Shown here in pieces: positions 15,805 to 25,790 of a DNA stretch of 64,000 nucleotides. Source of the DNA: Macellibacteroides fermentans (GTDB lineage Bacteria; Bacteroidota; Bacteroidia; Bacteroidales; Tannerellaceae); contig NZ_JACCCY010000007.1 of the NCBI RefSeq assembly GCF_013409575.1, positions 52,483 to 116,482 on the forward strand, given 5' to 3'. The stretch's first letter is position 1, and each line of letters starts with the position of its first letter. A program made the translations under genes and the position numbers. The notes beneath the pieces are model-generated. The model worked only from the letters and a program-made list of their open reading frames with translations. It had not been told where the DNA came from and searched no databases.

Positions 15805-18003
15805 ATGCTTAATCCAATTAACAAGACGATCGAATTAGGTGATGGAAGAACCATTACCATCGAGACCGGGAAATTGGCAAAACAGGCGGACGGTTCGGTA
15901 ACTGTCCGTATGGGCAATACCGTATTGCTTGCTACTGTTTGTGCTGCCAAAGACGCAAATCCCGGGGTTGATTTTATGCCTTTGCAGGTTGAATACAAAG
16001 AAAAGTTCTCTGCATTGGGAAGATTTCCAGGAGGGTTTACAAAAAGAGAAGGAAGGGCTTCGGATTACGAAATCCTGACTTCGCGTTTGGTTGACCGTGC
16101 GCTTCGTCCTCTATTTCCTGAGGATTATCATGCTGAAGTTTATGTAAATATAATATTGTTCTCTGCTGACGGTGAAGATATGCCGGATGCATTGGCCGGT
16201 CTGGCTGCTTCTGCTGCGCTTGCTGTTTCTGATATACCTTTCAACGGTCCGATTTCGGAAGTTCGTGTAGCCAGAGTAAACGGTGAATTTATCGTTAATC
16301 CTACTTTCGCTCAGCTTGAAAAAGCTGACATCGATATTATGGTGGCTGCCACTATGGACAACATCATGATGGTGGAAGGCGAGATGAAAGAGGTACAGGA
16401 GTCGGAAATGCTTGAAGCCATCCGTGTTGCACACGATGCCATCAAGGTTCATTGTCAGGCACAGCTCGATCTTTCTGCAGCAGTGGGTAAATTGGAAAAA
16501 AGAACTTATTGCCATGAAGTGAACGACGAAGAGCTTCGTAAAGATATTAAGGATAAGTGTTTTGCCAAGGCTTATGCTGTCGCAATTTCGGGAACGGACA
16601 AGCACCAGCGTGCTGATGCTTTCAAAGCTATTGTTGAAGAATACAAGGCATCACTTTCTGAAGAAGATTTAGCTGCAAAAGCTGAAATGATAGGTCGTTA
16701 TTATCATGATGTTGAAAAAGAGGCTATGCGTCGTGCTATTCTGGACGAAGGCAAGCGTCTTGACGGTCGTAAGACTACCGAAATCCGTCCTATCTGGTCG
16801 GAGGTGGATTGTCTTCCGGGTCCTCATGGTTCGGCCATATTCACCCGTGGTGAAACTCAGTCGCTTACAACCGTTACGTTGGGTACAAAATCTGACGAGA
16901 AAATGATTGACGACGTGTTGAATCATGGAAAAGAGCGTTTCCTTCTACATTATAACTTCCCTCCGTTCTCTACCGGTGAAGCTAAAGCAAGCCGCGGTGT
17001 AGGACGTCGTGAAGTAGGACATGGTAACCTGGCTCACCGTGCCCTGAAGGGTATGCTGCCTGCCGATTATCCTTATGTGGTACGTGTTATTTCCGATATT
17101 CTGGAATCTAACGGTTCTTCTTCCATGGCTACTGTTTGTGCAGGTACGCTTGCATTGATGGATGCCGGTGTGAAGATCAAAAAGCCGGTTTCGGGTATCG
17201 CTATGGGTCTTATCTCAGAAAATAAAGGTCAGAATTATGCAATTCTTTCTGATATCCTGGGCGACGAAGATCATTTAGGTGATATGGACTTCAAGGTGAC
17301 TGGTACCCGCGATGGTATTACTGCCACTCAGATGGATATCAAGGTTGACGGACTTTCTTTTGAAATTCTTGAAAATGCATTGGCTCAGGCTAAAGCGGGC
17401 CGTCTGCATATTTTAGGTAAGATTGAAGAGACAATGTCTGAACCTCGTGAAGACCTGAAGCCGCATGCGCCTCGTATTGAGACCATGATCATTGCCAAAG
17501 AATTTATCGGTGCCGTAATTGGCCCGGGTGGTAAGATTATTCAGGGAATTCAGGAGAAGACCGGTGCTACAATCGCTATCGAAGAGGTTGACGGTGCTGG
17601 CCGTATTGAGATCTCAGGAACAAACAAAGCTTGTATCGATGCTGCAATTGCTACCATCAAGGGTATTGTTTCCGTTCCGGAAGTAAACGAAGTTTATCAG
17701 GGTAAGATTTCTTCAATCATGCCTTACGGTGCATTCGTTGAATTCCTTCCGGGAAAAGATGGATTGCTTCATATTTCGGAGATCGACTGGAAACGGTTGG
17801 AAACTGTAGAAGAGGCTGGTTTGAAAGAGGGTGACACAATTGAAGTGAAGTTGGTAGATATCGATCAGAAAACCGGTAAATTCAAACTTTCACGCAAGGT
17901 ATTGCTTCCCCGCCCTGAAGGTATGGAAGAGCGTGCTCCCCGTGCAGAACGTGGTCCACGTCCGGAAAGAGGTCCTCGTCCAGAGCGTGGTAACCGTGAT
18001 TAA
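15805..18003 (+). CDS. pnp: Polynucleotide phosphorylase
   Basis: A 732-residue 3'-5' exoribonuclease that degrades RNA phosphorolytically. Two RNase PH domains (about 5-230 and 320-550) are joined by an alpha-helical domain. They are followed by KH ([27 protein letters not shown], about 562-588) and S1 ([31 protein letters not shown], about 632-662). FPPFSTGEA is the phosphate-binding FxxFSxGE motif. A short basic tail rich in RGPRPE repeats ends the protein. It is complete and ends 23 nt before a strong terminator. Confidence 0.97.
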   Translation: MLNPINKTIELGDGRTITIETGKLAKQADGSVTVRMGNTVLLATVCAAKDANPGVDFMPLQVEYKEKFSALGRFPGGFTKREGRASDYEILTSRLVDRALRPLFPEDYHAEVYVNIILFSADGEDMPDALAGLAASAALAVSDIPFNGPISEVRVARVNGEFIVNPTFAQLEKADIDIMVAATMDNIMMVEGEMKEVQESEMLEAIRVAHDAIKVHCQAQLDLSAAVGKLEKRTYCHEVNDEELRKDIKDKCFAKAYAVAISGTDKHQRADAFKAIVEEYKASLSEEDLAAKAEMIGRYYHDVEKEAMRRAILDEGKRLDGRKTTEIRPIWSEVDCLPGPHGSAIFTRGETQSLTTVTLGTKSDEKMIDDVLNHGKERFLLHYNFPPFSTGEAKASRGVGRREVGHGNLAHRALKGMLPADYPYVVRVISDILESNGSSSMATVCAGTLALMDAGVKIKKPVSGIAMGLISENKGQNYAILSDILGDEDHLGDMDFKVTGTRDGITATQMDIKVDGLSFEILENALAQAKAGRLHILGKIEETMSEPREDLKPHAPRIETMIIAKEFIGAVIGPGGKIIQGIQEKTGATIAIEEVDGAGRIEISGTNKACIDAAIATIKGIVSVPEVNEVYQGKISSIMPYGAFVEFLPGKDGLLHISEIDWKRLETVEEAGLKEGDTIEVKLVDIDQKTGKFKLSRKVLLPRPEGMEERAPRAERGPRPERGPRPERGNRD

Positions 18004-18026
18004 GTAATTTATTACATTAATATATT

Positions 18027-18060
18027 AAGCCCCGACAGTATCTGCTGCCGGGGCTTTTTT
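18027..18060 (+). terminator. Terminator of pnp
   Basis: AAGCCCCG-x-CAG, loop, CTG-x-CGGGGCTTTTTT. A canonical intrinsic terminator with six T. Confidence 0.9.
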
Positions 18061-18128
18061 GTAAAAGATAAAAAAAACAGGTACTCCGTTGGATGGAGTA
18101 CCTGTCTGTATATTTAAATAAGGTATGC

Positions 18129-19769
18129 TTATTTACTTAGGATGCACATCGGTTTCAATTGTTTGAAGAAGTCGTTTCCTTTATCATCCACAAGAATGAA
18201 TGCGGGGAAGTTTTCTACTTCAATTTTCCAGATGGCTTCCATACCTAGTTCCGGATATTCAAGGCATTCAACCTTCTTGATGCTTTCCTGAGCAAGGATA
18301 GCTGCCGGTCCGCCGATGCTTCCCAGATAGAATCCTCCGTACTTGTGACAAGCATCGGTTACCTGCTGACTGCGGTTACCTTTGGCAATCATGATCATGC
18401 TGCCACCCTGCGACTGGAACAGGTCTACATAAGAGTCCATACGGCCGGCAGTTGTGGGGCCGAAGGAGCCAGATGCCATACCGGTAGGTGTTTTAGCCGG
18501 ACCAGCATAATAGATGGGGTGATCTTTGACATACTGAGGCAATCCCAGACCGGCATCGATTCTCTCTTTAAGTTTAGCATGTGCGATATCGCGGCCTACT
18601 ACGATTGTACCGTTCAATGACAAACGGGTCGAAACAGGATATTTGCTAAGTTCTTTCAGAATATCGGCCATCGGTTGATTCAAGTCGATCTGAACGGCTT
18701 CTCCTTCGCCGGCACGACGTAATTCTTCCGGAATGAAACGGGCCGGATTTGTTTCCATCTTTTCAATCCAGATACCGTCTTTGTTGATTTTAGCCTTAAT
18801 GTTACGGTCGGCCGAACAAGAAACACCCATACCTACCGGACAAGAAGCTCCATGTCTGGGCAGACGGATGATGCGGACGTCGTGAGCAAAATACTTGCCG
18901 CCGAACTGAGCGCCTAGACCCATCTTCTGAGACTCAAGCAAAACCTCTTTTTCAAGTTCGATGTCGCGGAATGCCTGACCACCTTCGTTTCCTGAAGTAG
19001 GGAGGTTGTCGTAATATTTAGCAGAAGCCAATTTAACTGTTTTCAAATTTACCTCTGCCGAAGTACCTCCGATAACAAATGCAATGTGATATGGAGGGCA
19101 GGCAGCTGTACCTAATGTCTTCATCTTCTCAACCAGGAATTTAACCAGGGATGTTGGATTCAACAACGCTTTGGTTTCCTGATACAGGTAGGTTTTGTTG
19201 GCAGAACCACCTCCCTTTGCTATACAAAGGAATTTGTATTCGTTACCCTGTACTGAATAAAGGTCGATCTGAGCAGGAAGGTTGCAGCCTGTGTTGATTT
19301 CCTTATACATGTCCAGCGCTACGTTCTGCGAATAACGAAGGTTTTCTTCTGTGTAGGTTTTATATACTCCTAAGGACAGGGCCTCTTCGTCGCAGCCATC
19401 GGTCCAGACCTGCTGACCTTTTTTACCCATGATGATAGCTGTACCTGTATCCTGACAGGTAGGAAGCTGACCTTTAGCCGAAACTTCCGAGTTGCGAAGG
19501 AAAGTTAGCGCAACAAACTTGTCGTTCTCGCTGGCTTCAGGATCCGATAAAATCTTAGCGACCTGTTCCTGGTGTTCAGTGCGGAGAAGGAAAGATGCAT
19601 CACGAAAAGCTGCGTTCGCTAATTTGGTAAGTCCTTCGGCTTCTACTTTAAGGATTTCCTTTCCCTCAAATTCACTTACAGAAACATGTTCTTTTGTAAG
19701 CAGATAATACTCCGTTTTGTCTTTTCCCATGGGAAAAGGCTCTTGATACTTAAAAGGAGGTGTTGCCAT
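18129..19769 (-). CDS. Class I fumarate hydratase
   Basis: A 546-residue [4Fe-4S] fumarase interconverting fumarate and malate in the TCA or reductive branch. The N-terminal Fe-S hydratase domain contains [10 protein letters not shown] (Cys ligand, about 105-112), [11 protein letters not shown] and [17 protein letters not shown], the three cysteine-bearing motifs of the FumA/FumB type. The C-terminal beta domain contains [29 protein letters not shown]. Length matches the single-chain form. It has its own promoter and a 37-nt leader. Confidence 0.95.
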   Translation of the reverse strand: MATPPFKYQEPFPMGKDKTEYYLLTKEHVSVSEFEGKEILKVEAEGLTKLANAAFRDASFLLRTEHQEQVAKILSDPEASENDKFVALTFLRNSEVSAKGQLPTCQDTGTAIIMGKKGQQVWTDGCDEEALSLGVYKTYTEENLRYSQNVALDMYKEINTGCNLPAQIDLYSVQGNEYKFLCIAKGGGSANKTYLYQETKALLNPTSLVKFLVEKMKTLGTAACPPYHIAFVIGGTSAEVNLKTVKLASAKYYDNLPTSGNEGGQAFRDIELEKEVLLESQKMGLGAQFGGKYFAHDVRIIRLPRHGASCPVGMGVSCSADRNIKAKINKDGIWIEKMETNPARFIPEELRRAGEGEAVQIDLNQPMADILKELSKYPVSTRLSLNGTIVVGRDIAHAKLKERIDAGLGLPQYVKDHPIYYAGPAKTPTGMASGSFGPTTAGRMDSYVDLFQSQGGSMIMIAKGNRSQQVTDACHKYGGFYLGSIGGPAAILAQESIKKVECLEYPELGMEAIWKIEVENFPAFILVDDKGNDFFKQLKPMCILSK

Positions 19770-19812
19770 ATCTATACTATTTTTAATATAATGATGTTAC
19801 AATATTATCCCA

Positions 19813-19820
19813 CAAATGTA
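19813..19820 (-). promoter_or_regulatory. -7 box of the fumarase gene
   Basis: TACATTTG on the minus strand, an exact TAnnTTTG match. Confidence 0.55.
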
Positions 19821-19896
19821 CAGAATAAATCCATACAGATTACAGCTCTAATACCTAAAAGAACTTAAGTGACGTATAACCTGCAGATAGTTTATT

Positions 19897-21885
19897 TTAC
19901 AATACGACCTTAAGTCTTTCAATCAGTTCGTTTCCGAGGGCCTCTTTTTTTACGATATGATCTTTTACAGCCAATACAAATGGATTGTTCTCGAAGTCGC
20001 CCCGTACGCCTTCAAAGTCTTTCATCTTCTCGGTTGCCGATCCGTCTACTCCGAATCCGATCTTGGAAGTAAGTGAAAACTCTTTCTTTGCATCGGCATA
20101 CAATAGCTCGTCGAGGGATACGACCGACTCTTTCCATATTTCAGTGAGTGCAATCAATTCCTTTGCAGTGATTGTTTGCAGGTTGACTCCGTAAACCGAC
20201 TCTATCATATCGTACGCCCAGGTCCACTCCATTTCATAATAATGCTTCTGGATGTCGAGAATAATTGCGGAGATTTCTTCTAACGATGTTATTTCGCCCG
20301 CTTCGATGCTGCGCAGCAGATTCTCGATTACTTCCTGAGGGGCAATCATCCCCGACAGATCGATCCATTCTCCCTTTCCCCTGGATTCGGTAGGTTGTAA
20401 TTGGGCCCAAATTTCCTCTATGCTGGAGAAGGCAATCCCTTCCAGACGTTTGATAAGCGAGTTTCCCAGAAACTTGTTGATTGCCTTTCCGTATAGCGCG
20501 AGTCCGTTTCGTAACGAAGACCCTTTGATGCGGGTGTTCTGGTAGTAGTAGATCTCGGAAGTCTCACCTACAAGGGCCTGGAGGTTTTTGAGCACTTCCA
20601 CGGCCTTCCGCATTTTACTGATAGTATAGGGACTAAGTAAATTGTAATTGATCGGATCTAACTGCAAACCAGCCTTGCGCTTGTCTCGCTTGGGCCATTT
20701 CTGTGCATCGCGGATTGTTCCCACACTACGCAGGTTCACACCCGGGACCAGATAGGTTTCATCGTCTTTCTCAATAAGATAGGAGAAAGGCATATCGGAT
20801 GTGTCGCAGTGGTGATAATGCCTTCCCATCACCAGAGAGAATGCCCCTACACGGGCCGGCCAAAGTATATAAGAGTCGCTTGTCGTTTTGGAGCCTCTTT
20901 CTACAATACCCTGATGAATTGGTCCCAGTTTATACATATGGTTGCTTTGGTTGGATCCGCTTCCGGCATTGAGAAAAGAATACATTCCTGCGATCAGCAG
21001 GCTGCTTTTGTGCATGGAAACGGTAAAGGGACCAGCAAAGATGGCACAGGCTTCTCCGTTTTCGAAGGCACAGTTGCTGAATAACAAGGAGTCGTGAGCC
21101 GAGAAATTGTGAGTGATGTGGCAGGCCTGTCCAACAAAACAACGTACAATCTTGGCTGCATCGGATAATATTACACCTGCCGAAAGGATAAAATCCTGAG
21201 CAATTACACTGTCGCCTACATACACAGGCTCTTCTTCGCGGCTGTTTACGGATCCGTTTTCCAGACGGGTGCAATTCTCGATGGTTGCATAGCTCCCGAT
21301 GCGTACATTCCGTATGGTTCCGGTATTTGTAATACGCGAATTGTTGCCGATCGAGCCTCGTGAGCTGGAAATTTCTTTTGAATAGGATTCGATGAGGTTG
21401 CTTATTCTGCTGATTAACTGCGGTCGATGACGATACAGGGTAATCACATAGGCAAGAGGTGCCGGCAGCCAGTCATATATCGGGACTTCACGTCCACCGG
21501 TTTCATTCAACACCGACACCAGTGTGCCATTGCCAAAGGAGCTGACTCCATCCACTAAAATTACATTGACATGCTGGATGATACAATTCTCGCCGATATC
21601 ATAGTTGGCAATGTAATTTTGCACATTTTCAATTAAACAGTTGTCGCCTAATCTGCAATTGTGCAGGGTTACGTGGCGCAGACCGGCATGCTTTTTAAGT
21701 CCGCCGGGCAAAATAAATTCTTTGTTGAAAGCCCCCAGGGTTACCTCGCCTGAAAAACGAGTGTGGCTTACATACTTAATGTCAAAGTTCTCGGGCACAA
21801 AAACGGAACTCCAGTTGTCCGCCATACATGCATTGGCCTGCAGCATGGCAATTTCTTCCGGCCGCAGGTTACGCTTTTTACTCAT
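19897..21885 (-). CDS. DUF4954-type left-handed beta-helix protein
   Basis: A 662-residue cytoplasmic protein. The N-terminal half (about 60-330) has many hexapeptide-like turns (GDNCLIENV, GENCIIQHV, GNNSRITNTGTIRNVRIGSYATIENCTRL), as in UDP-sugar acyltransferases and nucleotidyltransferases. The C-terminal half is helical. It matches the Bacteroidetes family I know as DUF4954; the exact reaction is unknown. A TAAATTTG -7 box ends 7 nt before the ATG, so its mRNA may be nearly leaderless. Confidence 0.72.
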   Translation of the reverse strand: MSKKRNLRPEEIAMLQANACMADNWSSVFVPENFDIKYVSHTRFSGEVTLGAFNKEFILPGGLKKHAGLRHVTLHNCRLGDNCLIENVQNYIANYDIGENCIIQHVNVILVDGVSSFGNGTLVSVLNETGGREVPIYDWLPAPLAYVITLYRHRPQLISRISNLIESYSKEISSSRGSIGNNSRITNTGTIRNVRIGSYATIENCTRLENGSVNSREEEPVYVGDSVIAQDFILSAGVILSDAAKIVRCFVGQACHITHNFSAHDSLLFSNCAFENGEACAIFAGPFTVSMHKSSLLIAGMYSFLNAGSGSNQSNHMYKLGPIHQGIVERGSKTTSDSYILWPARVGAFSLVMGRHYHHCDTSDMPFSYLIEKDDETYLVPGVNLRSVGTIRDAQKWPKRDKRKAGLQLDPINYNLLSPYTISKMRKAVEVLKNLQALVGETSEIYYYQNTRIKGSSLRNGLALYGKAINKFLGNSLIKRLEGIAFSSIEEIWAQLQPTESRGKGEWIDLSGMIAPQEVIENLLRSIEAGEITSLEEISAIILDIQKHYYEMEWTWAYDMIESVYGVNLQTITAKELIALTEIWKESVVSLDELLYADAKKEFSLTSKIGFGVDGSATEKMKDFEGVRGDFENNPFVLAVKDHIVKKEALGNELIERLKVVL

Positions 21886-21892
21886 ACGTTTA

Positions 21893-21900
21893 CAAATTTA
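21893..21900 (-). promoter_or_regulatory. -7 box directly before the DUF4954 start
   Basis: TAAATTTG on the minus strand, 7 nt before the ATG. Transcription would begin within about 0-4 nt of the start codon. Confidence 0.5.
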
Positions 21901-21913
21901 GGATAACATGATT

Positions 21914-23146
21914 TTATTCATCCAGACTTCCATCGTCAACATCATCATATTGTTGGTACAGGAAATCATTATACGGGAAACGCGTGGTGTGAATTTCTCT
22001 TACGCGCGAATACAATTTTGTTTTTAGTTCATCTACATTGGTTTTGTCTTTAGCCGAAATAAAAATACAATTGTCTTGCAGACGGTTCATCCATGTATTT
22101 TTTAATTCGTCCAGACTTACATTCTCGCGGGTACGCGGGGTCAGATCGTCTTCCTCTTTCGGAACAAACGAGAATGCATCTATCTTATTGAATACAATAA
22201 TCATTGGTTTCTCCTCTTTGTCGATGTCGGCAAGCGTTTTGTTTACAACCTCTATCTGTTCTTCAAACTGAGGGTGCGAAACATCGACTATATGTACCAA
22301 CAAATCGGCTTCACGCACTTCATCCAGTGTGGATTTGAATGATTCCACCAGCTCTGTAGGAAGTTTACGGATAAACCCAACGGTATCGGACAGAAGAAAC
22401 GGTAAATTGTCGATAATTACCTTTCTTACAGTGGTGTCCAGGGTTGCAAACAACTTGTTTTCGGCAAATACTTCACTTTTGCTTAACAGGTTCATAAGAG
22501 TTGATTTACCCACATTGGTATAACCAACCAAGGCCACACGAACCATCTTTCCACGGTTTTTGCGTTGGATGGATTTGGTCTTGTCTATGTTTACCAGCTC
22601 CTTTTTAAGCAATGAGATCTTGTCGAGGATGATACGTTTGTCGGTTTCGAGCTGAGTCTCTCCCGGTCCACGCATACCAACACCCCCCCGTTGACGCTCG
22701 AGGTGAGTCCACAGACGGGTAAGTCGGGGTAACATATACTTGTACTGAGCCAGCTCCACCTGCGTCTTGGCATGGGCAGTCTGTGCCCGTTTAGCAAATA
22801 TATCGAGAATAAGGCTTGTGCGATCCAGAATCATCACCTGCAATTCCTTCTCAATATTTCGTAATTGCTTTGGAGATAACTCGTCATCAAATATCACAAC
22901 CCCTATTTCATTTTCAACCACATATTCTTTGATTTCCTGCAACTTACCTGTTCCCACAAAGGTTACCGGATTGGCATAATCCAGTCGCTGGTAAAACATC
23001 TTTACCGGCTCCACCCCCGCTGTATCAGCCAAAAACGCCAGCTCATCCAGGTATTCCTTGATTTTCTGTTCGTTTTGATTTGGAGTAATTAACCCCACCA
23101 ATACCGCTTTCTCTGTTTGTGCCTCTGATATGATAAATTCTTTCAT
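21914..23146 (-). CDS. hflX: Ribosome-associated GTPase HflX
   Basis: A 410-residue GTPase that binds and splits stalled ribosomes. The N-terminal HflX domain (about 15-105) is followed by the conserved glycine-rich link ERQRGGVGMRGPGETQLE and a coiled helix. The G domain has G1 GYTNVGKST (about 208-216), G3 DTVGF and G4 NKID. The C-terminal tail is acidic. The gene precedes the DUF4954 gene by 28 nt. Its own -7 box is 4 nt from the ATG. Confidence 0.95.
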   Translation of the reverse strand: MKEFIISEAQTEKAVLVGLITPNQNEQKIKEYLDELAFLADTAGVEPVKMFYQRLDYANPVTFVGTGKLQEIKEYVVENEIGVVIFDDELSPKQLRNIEKELQVMILDRTSLILDIFAKRAQTAHAKTQVELAQYKYMLPRLTRLWTHLERQRGGVGMRGPGETQLETDKRIILDKISLLKKELVNIDKTKSIQRKNRGKMVRVALVGYTNVGKSTLMNLLSKSEVFAENKLFATLDTTVRKVIIDNLPFLLSDTVGFIRKLPTELVESFKSTLDEVREADLLVHIVDVSHPQFEEQIEVVNKTLADIDKEEKPMIIVFNKIDAFSFVPKEEDDLTPRTRENVSLDELKNTWMNRLQDNCIFISAKDKTNVDELKTKLYSRVREIHTTRFPYNDFLYQQYDDVDDGSLDE

Positions 23147-23150
23147 GCTA

Positions 23151-23158
23151 CAAAGATA
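23151..23158 (-). promoter_or_regulatory. -7 box directly before hflX
   Basis: TATCTTTG on the minus strand, 4 nt from the ATG, which predicts a leaderless transcript. It faces the divergent box at 23178-23185 only 19 bp away. Confidence 0.5.
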
Positions 23159-23177
23159 GTAAATTCAAAGATTTGTT

Positions 23178-23185
23178 TATATTTG
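23178..23185 (+). promoter_or_regulatory. -7 box of the T9SS-like cargo gene
   Basis: TATATTTG, an exact TAnnTTTG match, 34 nt before the ATG at 23220. Confidence 0.55.
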
Positions 23186-23219
23186 TAGCTAATTTTGTAA
23201 CCAGATAATTGCCTTAGCT

Positions 23220-25355
23220 ATGAAAAAGACCGCCGTGTGCTTTATTTTTACCCTGTTTTTTACCTCTTTTGCGTTGACTACCAGTGCTCAAACCGTTCAC
23301 CCCGATCAATGGAGCAGCTGGATTAACGATACTTCGAAGAATTTAGTTGTAATAGATACTTTCAGGGTTCAGAATTTTGAATCTTTTTCCATAGATACAT
23401 GGGAATACACCTTAACAGGGAAAGGAGCCTCATTAGCAAATGCCTCAATTAATGGAATAACCGGTCAGAATGGAAACTATTCCGTTTGGTTACCTGCGGG
23501 AAGTGGTATTGTTTTTGCACCGCTTACTATTTCAGCTTATGAAACAGTTCAGACCCGGATAAACTATGTTGGCAAAGATCTGGCCGTATCTCAAAAACTT
23601 CTGTACTCTTCCATTCAGGATAACATTGCAATTAGTGATCAATTTCAAGATCCTAATACGGATGGTTCTTTCAAATCCCGGACAATGTCTAAAGTGAACT
23701 TAATACATATCTATGTTGACGAGACGACTCCTCCGCAGGGAGGGTTTTATGTAGATAATGTATTCAGTTACGGGAAAATTGCCGGAAACTCACTGTTTAC
23801 CGGTGTCGGAAACTGGAACGATTCAATCCGGTGGAGCCATCTTCCGCCGGCCCGTCTTAGGAAGGCGCTGGTTGCAGGAAATGTAACGGTGACGAATAAT
23901 CAGCAGGTAAGCGGCTTGAAAATAGGACAAGGATCTGTCAAAGTGGATGAAGGTGCTCGACTTACAATAGACAGTACGCTTGTCTTGTATCATACAGCAC
24001 AACACAAATCGGAGTTTATTAATAAGGGAACGTTGGTGGCAAAAGATAAAGTTCAATTGGTAACCTCTTTCCCTCAAAAGGGGGTATGGCGTTTTATTTC
24101 ATTCCCTTTCGATGTGTATGCAAATGGTATAGATCCCCGGTTTATTTTGAAAGATGATCAAACGGCAACGAACGGAAACTATCTTTATGCACAAATATAT
24201 GATGCCAGCAAGCGGGCTGAAACAGGGACTGAATCTTCTAACTGGAAACCCGTGCCGGCGTCATTGGGGACTGGAGATCAATTGGTCTTTCAAAAAAATA
24301 AAGGCTATCTGATTGCTATCGACGAGGCTTCAACCGATACGTTGCTCACCTTTACCTCCCGGTCCGGGGCTATTCCGTCTGACTTTGGCAAGGAGGTTCA
24401 ACTATCCGTACCTCATTACAGCTATCAGGAAAATGCAGGCTCTCCGCACAGCGGTTGGTATTTATCCGGAAATCCGTTCCCATCACCTATGTCTGTCAGC
24501 CAACTGCCGGCGGGGACTTCTTTGGGGAATTTTATATATTGGTATAATGGCTCAACCTATGAGGTCTTTGATGCAGGAGGTAGTGGTGTGATTCCTGCCT
24601 ATGGTGCGTTCTTCTTTAAAACTACGGCACAAACCGATGTCAGCCTAAAAACCAGGGATTTTCCGGTGGTGAAAGGAGAGGCGTTTTCTTCTTCCAATTC
24701 ATTCATTGGAATTACGTTGCAGGGGGCAAAATATAACGACCGTACAGAAGTCCGCTTTATCCCCGAAGCAACCACCCATATCGATCAGGCGTATGATGCA
24801 TATAAGCTCACAAGTTTGTTAAATGAATCTCCACAAATAGCAACTGAGTGCAGATCCAATCTTCTGGCAGTGAATGCACAACCATTGGAAGGAGATAAAA
24901 TTGTGATACCTATTCATTTGCGAATTCCTTCTTTAGACAGTTATATCCTTAACTTCAATGCCGATTCTTTTGATTCCGACCAGTATACTGTTCAGTTGGC
25001 CGACAAGCAGACCGGAAAGGTTACGGACGTAGCAGGAAATAAGAGCTACTCATTTGTTTCAGGAACAGCAGATGACTCCGATCGTTTTGAACTTATTCTG
25101 CAAAAAACGTTGTTGACTGAAATAGAAGACGTTACTCCAGCAAAATTTGGTATAGAAGGAAAAACGCTTGTTACAACAAATGTGCCAGTGAAAGGAACAG
25201 CCCGGGTAATGCTTTTAACGGGACAAACAATCTGGAATCAAGTCCTTCCTGCAGGAAGCAGTAGGACTGATTTAACATTAAATAAGGGTACATATATACT
25301 TCAGGTAGGTTTTGGTCGGATTTTGGAACAACAGTTGTTTATTATAGCCCAATAG
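23220..25355 (+). CDS. Secreted surface protein with T9SS-like C-terminal domain
   Basis: 711 residues with a Sec signal peptide (MKKTAVCFIFTLFFTSFALTTSAQ). The body is beta-rich with no recognised enzyme motif; it contains SFPFDVYANG, LSGNPFPSPMSV and IPAYGAFFFKT segments often seen in large Bacteroidetes surface proteins. The last 75 residues (FGIEGKTLVTTNVPVKGTAR, LLTGQTIW, KGTYILQVGF) have the pattern of a type A sorting domain of the type IX secretion system. Binding partner and function are unknown. It is divergent from hflX. Confidence 0.7.
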   Translation: MKKTAVCFIFTLFFTSFALTTSAQTVHPDQWSSWINDTSKNLVVIDTFRVQNFESFSIDTWEYTLTGKGASLANASINGITGQNGNYSVWLPAGSGIVFAPLTISAYETVQTRINYVGKDLAVSQKLLYSSIQDNIAISDQFQDPNTDGSFKSRTMSKVNLIHIYVDETTPPQGGFYVDNVFSYGKIAGNSLFTGVGNWNDSIRWSHLPPARLRKALVAGNVTVTNNQQVSGLKIGQGSVKVDEGARLTIDSTLVLYHTAQHKSEFINKGTLVAKDKVQLVTSFPQKGVWRFISFPFDVYANGIDPRFILKDDQTATNGNYLYAQIYDASKRAETGTESSNWKPVPASLGTGDQLVFQKNKGYLIAIDEASTDTLLTFTSRSGAIPSDFGKEVQLSVPHYSYQENAGSPHSGWYLSGNPFPSPMSVSQLPAGTSLGNFIYWYNGSTYEVFDAGGSGVIPAYGAFFFKTTAQTDVSLKTRDFPVVKGEAFSSSNSFIGITLQGAKYNDRTEVRFIPEATTHIDQAYDAYKLTSLLNESPQIATECRSNLLAVNAQPLEGDKIVIPIHLRIPSLDSYILNFNADSFDSDQYTVQLADKQTGKVTDVAGNKSYSFVSGTADDSDRFELILQKTLLTEIEDVTPAKFGIEGKTLVTTNVPVKGTARVMLLTGQTIWNQVLPAGSSRTDLTLNKGTYILQVGFGRILEQQLFIIAQ

Positions 25356-25373
25356 GATTTGTAAAACTTATTG

Positions 25374-25381
25374 TATATTTG
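25374..25381 (+). promoter_or_regulatory. -7 box upstream of the small membrane protein
   Basis: TATATTTG, an exact TAnnTTTG match. It leaves a leader of about 115 nt before the ATG at 25498, with no clear fold. Confidence 0.4.
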
Positions 25382-25497
25382 CTTGTGAAAAACGAGTGTA
25401 ATAAAACAATCAATCGTGTAACTTAGTATATTAGTTTTTAAAGGTAATTAATGTGTAAGAAGCGTGTTCCAAGTATCCCTTTTAAAATTTTATTCAA

Positions 25498-25701
25498 ATG
25501 AAAAAGATAAACATTACCTCTCTGCTTCTTCTGGTCTATCTGGCCGTGATGAGTGTTATGGGATGGCCCGGAAACAAGCCGAACCCGGATTACAAGTCTT
25601 ATTTTCTGATTATGGGTATTTCTGTGGCTGCTATTCTGCTACTCCGCTATGTACAAATCAGAAGAATGAAATTCCGCAACAAGCAAAAAGAAAATGAATA
25701 A
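25498..25701 (+). CDS. Small two-helix membrane protein
   Basis: 67 residues. Two hydrophobic segments (about 6-24 and 36-51) are separated by a short polar loop with PGNKPNPD, followed by a basic tail RRMKFRNKQKENE predicted to be cytoplasmic. No family recognised. The start ATG is preceded by its own promoter box, so it is likely a real gene. Confidence 0.65.
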   Translation: MKKINITSLLLLVYLAVMSVMGWPGNKPNPDYKSYFLIMGISVAAILLLRYVQIRRMKFRNKQKENE

Positions 25702-25729
25702 AAAAGAAAACCGGGACGTTACGTCCCGG
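25701..25729 (-). terminator. Terminator of the M60/SusCD locus
   Basis: CCGGGACG, loop of three, CGTCCCGG. On the minus strand it is followed by TTTTCTTTTT, 60 nt after the stop of the M60 gene. It also lies just past the stop of the small plus-strand gene, so it probably works for both directions. Confidence 0.8.
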
Positions 25730-25790
25730 CCTCATTCACTATTAATTAAAATCAAAAAACAATCTATTACCTCATGTTACTCTATGAAAA

